Shown one piece after another: positions 34,827 through 36,930 of a DNA stretch of 36,930 nucleotides. Each line of letters begins with the position of its first letter. The first letter of the stretch is position 1. The translations under genes and the position numbers were made by a program. Source of the stretch: an uncultured Lachnospiraceae bacterium (lineage in GTDB: Bacteria; Bacillota; Clostridia; Lachnospirales; Lachnospiraceae); the NCBI GenBank assembly GCA_902766175.1, contig CACXCJ010000097.1:1-36930 (forward strand), in the 5' to 3' direction. A model generated the notes under the pieces. The model saw nothing but the letters and a program-made list of their open reading frames with translations. It was not told where the DNA came from and did not search any database.

Positions 34827-34966
34827 ACCTGTTACCTCTTCCTGCACTTTCTACAGCTCGGTCTTGCTTGCCTCCTGAAGCTTGTCATACTCAGCAGCTT
34901 TATTTTTGATCGCGCTGTAATCCTTGTACTTCTTACGCTCTCTCGCAAGACGATCTTTCACGGCTG
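34827..34966 (-). pseudogene. Phage scaffold/DUF4355-like protein remnant
   Basis: The minus strand encodes VKDRLARERKKYKDYSAIKN and KAAEYDKLQEASKTEL, then TAG at 34851-34853, then KVQEEV in the same frame. The pattern (DRLARE-KKY-DY-LK-KA-YD-L) is that of capsid-assembly scaffold proteins of Siphovirus-type prophages, so the TAG probably replaces a Glu codon. It starts where an IS256 transposase fragment breaks off. Only ~45 residues remain, so identification is moderate. Confidence 0.5.
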
Positions 34967-35140
34967 ATAACCGGACCTGCCATCTGAGCGTTCACTCTTG
35001 TCAGCATTCAGCTTCAAAGAAACTTCCGCCTCCATCATCTGCTCGCAGAGCCATTCCAGCATGCTGGGCATGGGATCCGACTGATTCATAAAACTGAATA
35101 GTAAAGTGGAAAGATTTGTGTTACTCTGTTTTTGAGCCAT
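34958..35140 (-). pseudogene. IS256-family transposase, N-terminal fragment
   Basis: From ATG 35140 the minus strand encodes about 55 aa of an IS256-type transposase N-terminus: AQKQSNTNLSTLLFSFMNQ, SMLEWLCEQMMEAEVSLKL and DKSERSDGRSGYQ, after which the family's GYRNGYR continuation is lost and a TGA follows. The 3' side joins the phage scaffold remnant. Its N-terminus differs from that of the neighbouring deleted element, so it comes from a different IS256 copy. Confidence 0.75.
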
Positions 35141-35166
35141 TGAGAGTTCCAATAGTGTTAAGCTTC

Positions 35167-35711
35167 TTTCGCAAATTCATTTTCCAGCCGTCTGGCTGTC
35201 GTGAGCTACATGGCTGATTCCTGCTCAGTCAGTTGCCATTGGAGTTCCAGGGCATAAAGGTGGTCCATATTAAGGTATTTCTTATATCCCCAGTCGGATG
35301 CTGATACATGCCGGAGCCTGGCACAGACCAGTATCTAAGCACTCTATCCGTCAGGTAAGGCACCGATGGAACGGGTCCTGCGTTTTATCTCACGGTTGAC
35401 GCGCTCCATCGTGTTGTTTGTCCGGATCCAGCTCCAATGTTCAGTTGGATAATCCATATATGTCAGTGTTTCGTGAATGCCTTCTTCAACTCTTTTGGCT
35501 GCTCCAGAAAGTTTCATTTTACGCAGCCTTTCAGCAGCAGATCTGGCCTTTTCCATTGCTGACTGTTTGCTTTCCTGCTTATGAGATCTTCGTTCAGTTG
35601 TATAATGTTACCGGACATAGTCATTGCCTCCTCGGTATTTTGGGTGTGGTAACTTAATTTTACCGACGGCAATAGACTATGTCTATTTTATATGAAATTG
35701 AATTTGCGAAA
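35167..35711 (-). mobile_element. Internally deleted IS256-family element with intact terminal repeats
   Basis: A 545-bp element bounded by a perfect 13-bp inverted repeat, TTTCGCAAATTCA (35167-35179) and TGAATTTGCGAAA (35699-35711). Autonomous IS256 elements are about 1.3 kb; this one has lost most of its transposase gene but kept both ends, so it could be moved only in trans. The flanking bases (TAAGCTTC and CTCAGTAT) do not form an obvious target duplication. Confidence 0.75.
35206..35624 (-). pseudogene. IS256-family transposase with internal deletion, frameshift and stops
   Basis: GAGGAGG lies just before ATG 35624, which begins MTMSGNIIQLNEDLISRK, a typical IS256 transposase start. About 20 codons later the sequence jumps, in another frame, to the C-terminal part: KQSAMEKARSAAERLRKMKL, then HWSWIRTNNTMERVNREIKRR, whose TNNxxER holds the last Glu of the DDE triad. 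Two TAG codons interrupt the tail (first at 35344-35346), but homology continues (ILVCARLRHVSASDWGYKKY) to TAG 35206-35208. The two catalytic Asp residues fall in the deleted part. Confidence 0.8.
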
Positions 35712-35778
35712 CTCAGTATACGTTATCCATTTCCGCCGCCAAGCTGCTTAAGCTATTAGACAGAGAAAAGGAATGGCA

Positions 35779-35806
35779 AGAAAAAAGAGACCAGCCGGAG
35801 CTGGTC
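35779..35806 (-). terminator. Terminator after the M20 peptidase genes
   Basis: Minus strand GACCAGC-TCCG-GCTGGTC followed by TCTTTTTTC. It would end the minus-strand transcript of the M20 peptidase pair. The surrounding 35712-35900 shows no gene. Confidence 0.75.
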
Positions 35807-35904
35807 CCTTTGTAAGCCGGAATGCAACCTACCGGCAGGTATTCACTTAACAGCAACTATGATCTTAGACCAGAACGAGAGAGGTTGCTTCTCGTTTTAC
35901 AGTT

Positions 35905-36256
35905 GAGGAAAACAATATTTCGAAACGCAGTCAGTCCGCAGGGCAACACTGACTTCATATCGCAGAATCTGCGCCCATACATCCGATTCTAGCGAATTTC
36001 TTCCCCCAGTGTATCAATATCTGAATCCCATTCTTCGCCTATAGGGACCGTATCCATATGGCAGATAAACACTAATCTGTGAATGTCGTCTCCGTCTGTC
36101 ACTTTTGCAATGATATTATCTCTTCTGGGATCTACTTCATCTCAATATAAGATATCTGCAGACAAAATCGCCAATTTCTTTTTCATAAGCACCAGGATTG
36201 GAGCTGGCGATCCTGACCAATTTCTGAGTGAGCAATATTGCTTTATTTTCGATCAT
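35905..36256 (-). pseudogene. M20-family peptidase, broken N-terminal half
   Basis: AAGGAG lies 10 nt before ATG 36256 and the first 37 codons read MIENKAILLTQKLVRIASSN then PGAYEKEIGDFVCRYLI, a typical M20 N-terminus, ending at TGA. In another frame the sequence goes on through DNIIAKV and HRLVFICHMDTVPIGEEWD (metal-ligand His and Asp) to TAG. A third frame gives CDMKSVLP and GLTAFRNI, matching the family's next metal motif region. At least two frameshifts and two stops show decay. The C-terminal half is gone. It follows the other M20 gene directly, so the pair arose as tandem copies or paralogues. Confidence 0.75.
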
Positions 36257-36270
36257 AATGTTAAATCTCC

Positions 36271-36930
36271 TTAAAGTGTCAACGCACCGGACGGTAAGGT
36301 TACAAGTTTTTCGAAAATAGCCACGTTCCCAACAAGAGCTCTCTCCATGAAATCAATTCTGACTTTATCGACCGGCCGATGGCAATACAGTTCCTGCATA
36401 GGGGAATATCCGACAGCAGGAATATGTTTATCAGCGCACACATAATCCAAATCGGTCCCAAAATACCAATATCCATAATTTACCGGTTCGCCGAGTTCTC
36501 GTAGAGCTTCGGCACACGCTTTAACAAACGGATGTTCCGTGCTGATCTTCCATCCCTTTTTGGTACTGGGGCGTATTTCGGTAATTCCGGTGTACGTTGT
36601 TCTTGGAACAGTGCCCTCGTGCACCTCAGCTCTAAATTCTGGATCTTCCTGCTGAAGCTCCTTAATAATACTTCTAATCTGATTCAAAGCTTCTTCAGGT
36701 GTTTCTCCCGGAATAATTCTACGATCATATGTCAATTCACATCTGTCAGGAACGACACAATTATTCGCGGGAGAACAGGAGATAATAGTCAAAGCGTTAG
36801 AAGATGGGCCTAGCTCCGAATCGGTCAACTGATAGTTCGCATAATATTTATCGACTTTTCGAATCAACGCGGCCGCTTTGCTGACTGCATTTACCCCAAG
36901 CCATGGAGTGCTTCCATGAGAAGTAATTCC
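36271..36930 (-). CDS. M20-family metallopeptidase (ArgE/DapE-like), 5' end outside the window
   Basis: The frame is open from the right window edge to the stop at 36271, giving the last ~219 residues of an M20 zinc peptidase/deacylase. It enters at the dimerisation (lid) domain, GITSHGSTPWLGVNAVSKAA, continues with CVVPDRCELTYDRRIIPGET (typical lid strand) and ends in the catalytic domain with GTDLDYVCADKHIPAVGYSP and LYCHRPVDKVRID, whose His is the usual C-terminal metal ligand. The substrate cannot be assigned. AT-rich codon use differs from the rest of the window and suggests transfer. A degraded second M20 gene follows 14 bp downstream. Confidence 0.8.
   Translation of the reverse strand, partial: GITSHGSTPWLGVNAVSKAAALIRKVDKYYANYQLTDSELGPSSNALTIISCSPANNCVVPDRCELTYDRRIIPGETPEEALNQIRSIIKELQQEDPEFRAEVHEGTVPRTTYTGITEIRPSTKKGWKISTEHPFVKACAEALRELGEPVNYGYWYFGTDLDYVCADKHIPAVGYSPMQELYCHRPVDKVRIDFMERALVGNVAIFEKLVTLPSGALTL

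Noticed and set aside
35712-35904. A gene between the deleted IS256 element and the M20 remnants
   Set aside because: Only a terminator hairpin is visible; no frame has a start, ribosome site and recognisable sequence.

Overview
The window is a GC-rich chromosomal segment that looks like a Clostridia (Lachnospiraceae-type) Firmicute. The evidence is strong AGGAGG-type ribosome-binding sites, sigma-A promoters, a V-type ATPase operon in the Enterococcus ntp order, BioY biotin uptake, RraA, DtxR/MntR-type and LysR regulators, and no outer-membrane genes. This assignment is inferred from gene content; no 16S rRNA is present. The last ~2.3 kb (from about 34650) is visibly richer in A+T and made of broken mobile DNA.

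Layout. 244-2678 (+): a SIMPL-domain lipoprotein, a LysR regulator and a DtxR/MntR-like regulator with its own promoter and inverted-repeat operator. 2680-3653 (-): an MFS transporter pseudogene with an internal deletion and a frameshift. 3725-12444 (-): a complete nine-gene V-ATPase operon in the order coil subunit-I-K-E-C-F-A-B-D, whose K subunit carries the Na+-site residues. 12699-14598 (-): a radical SAM enzyme and an HdeD-like membrane protein, divergent from a TetR regulator. 15267-16433 (-): metK. 16675-19480 (-): a cell-wall operon of L,D-transpeptidase, wall-binding-repeat protein and zinc amidase. 19657-23912 (+): a BirA-type operator and promoter followed by a MaoC-like hydratase, BioY, a thiolase homologue and an acyl-CoA ligase. 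This looks like a biotin-controlled acyl-CoA (pimelate-type) module. 23995-29146 (-): a 5-oxoproline operon (pxpB-pxpC-pxpA, a DAACS symporter, a class I aminotransferase) with a LysR regulator (29639-30541) on the same strand. 30819-31532 (+): an RraA/HMG-aldolase family protein. 32012-32836 (+): truA, preceded by a 17-bp tandem repeat that supplies its ribosome-binding site. 32852-34582 (-): a six-helix membrane protein and a TVP38/TMEM64 protein.

34610-36930 looks like a decayed integrative element. It begins with a terminator and a tRNA 3'-end fragment resembling an attachment-site scar. Next come remnants of a phage scaffold gene and an IS256 transposase, then a 545-bp internally deleted IS256-family element with perfect terminal repeats. 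Last come two tandem M20 peptidase genes, one broken and one running off the window.

The main systems fit a fermentative, sodium-using anaerobe: a predicted Na+ V-ATPase, a cation-coupled dicarboxylate/amino-acid symporter and oxoproline-to-glutamate conversion. The most interesting locus is the biotin-regulated MaoC/BioY/thiolase/ligase cluster, whose thiolase homologue lacks the second catalytic cysteine.
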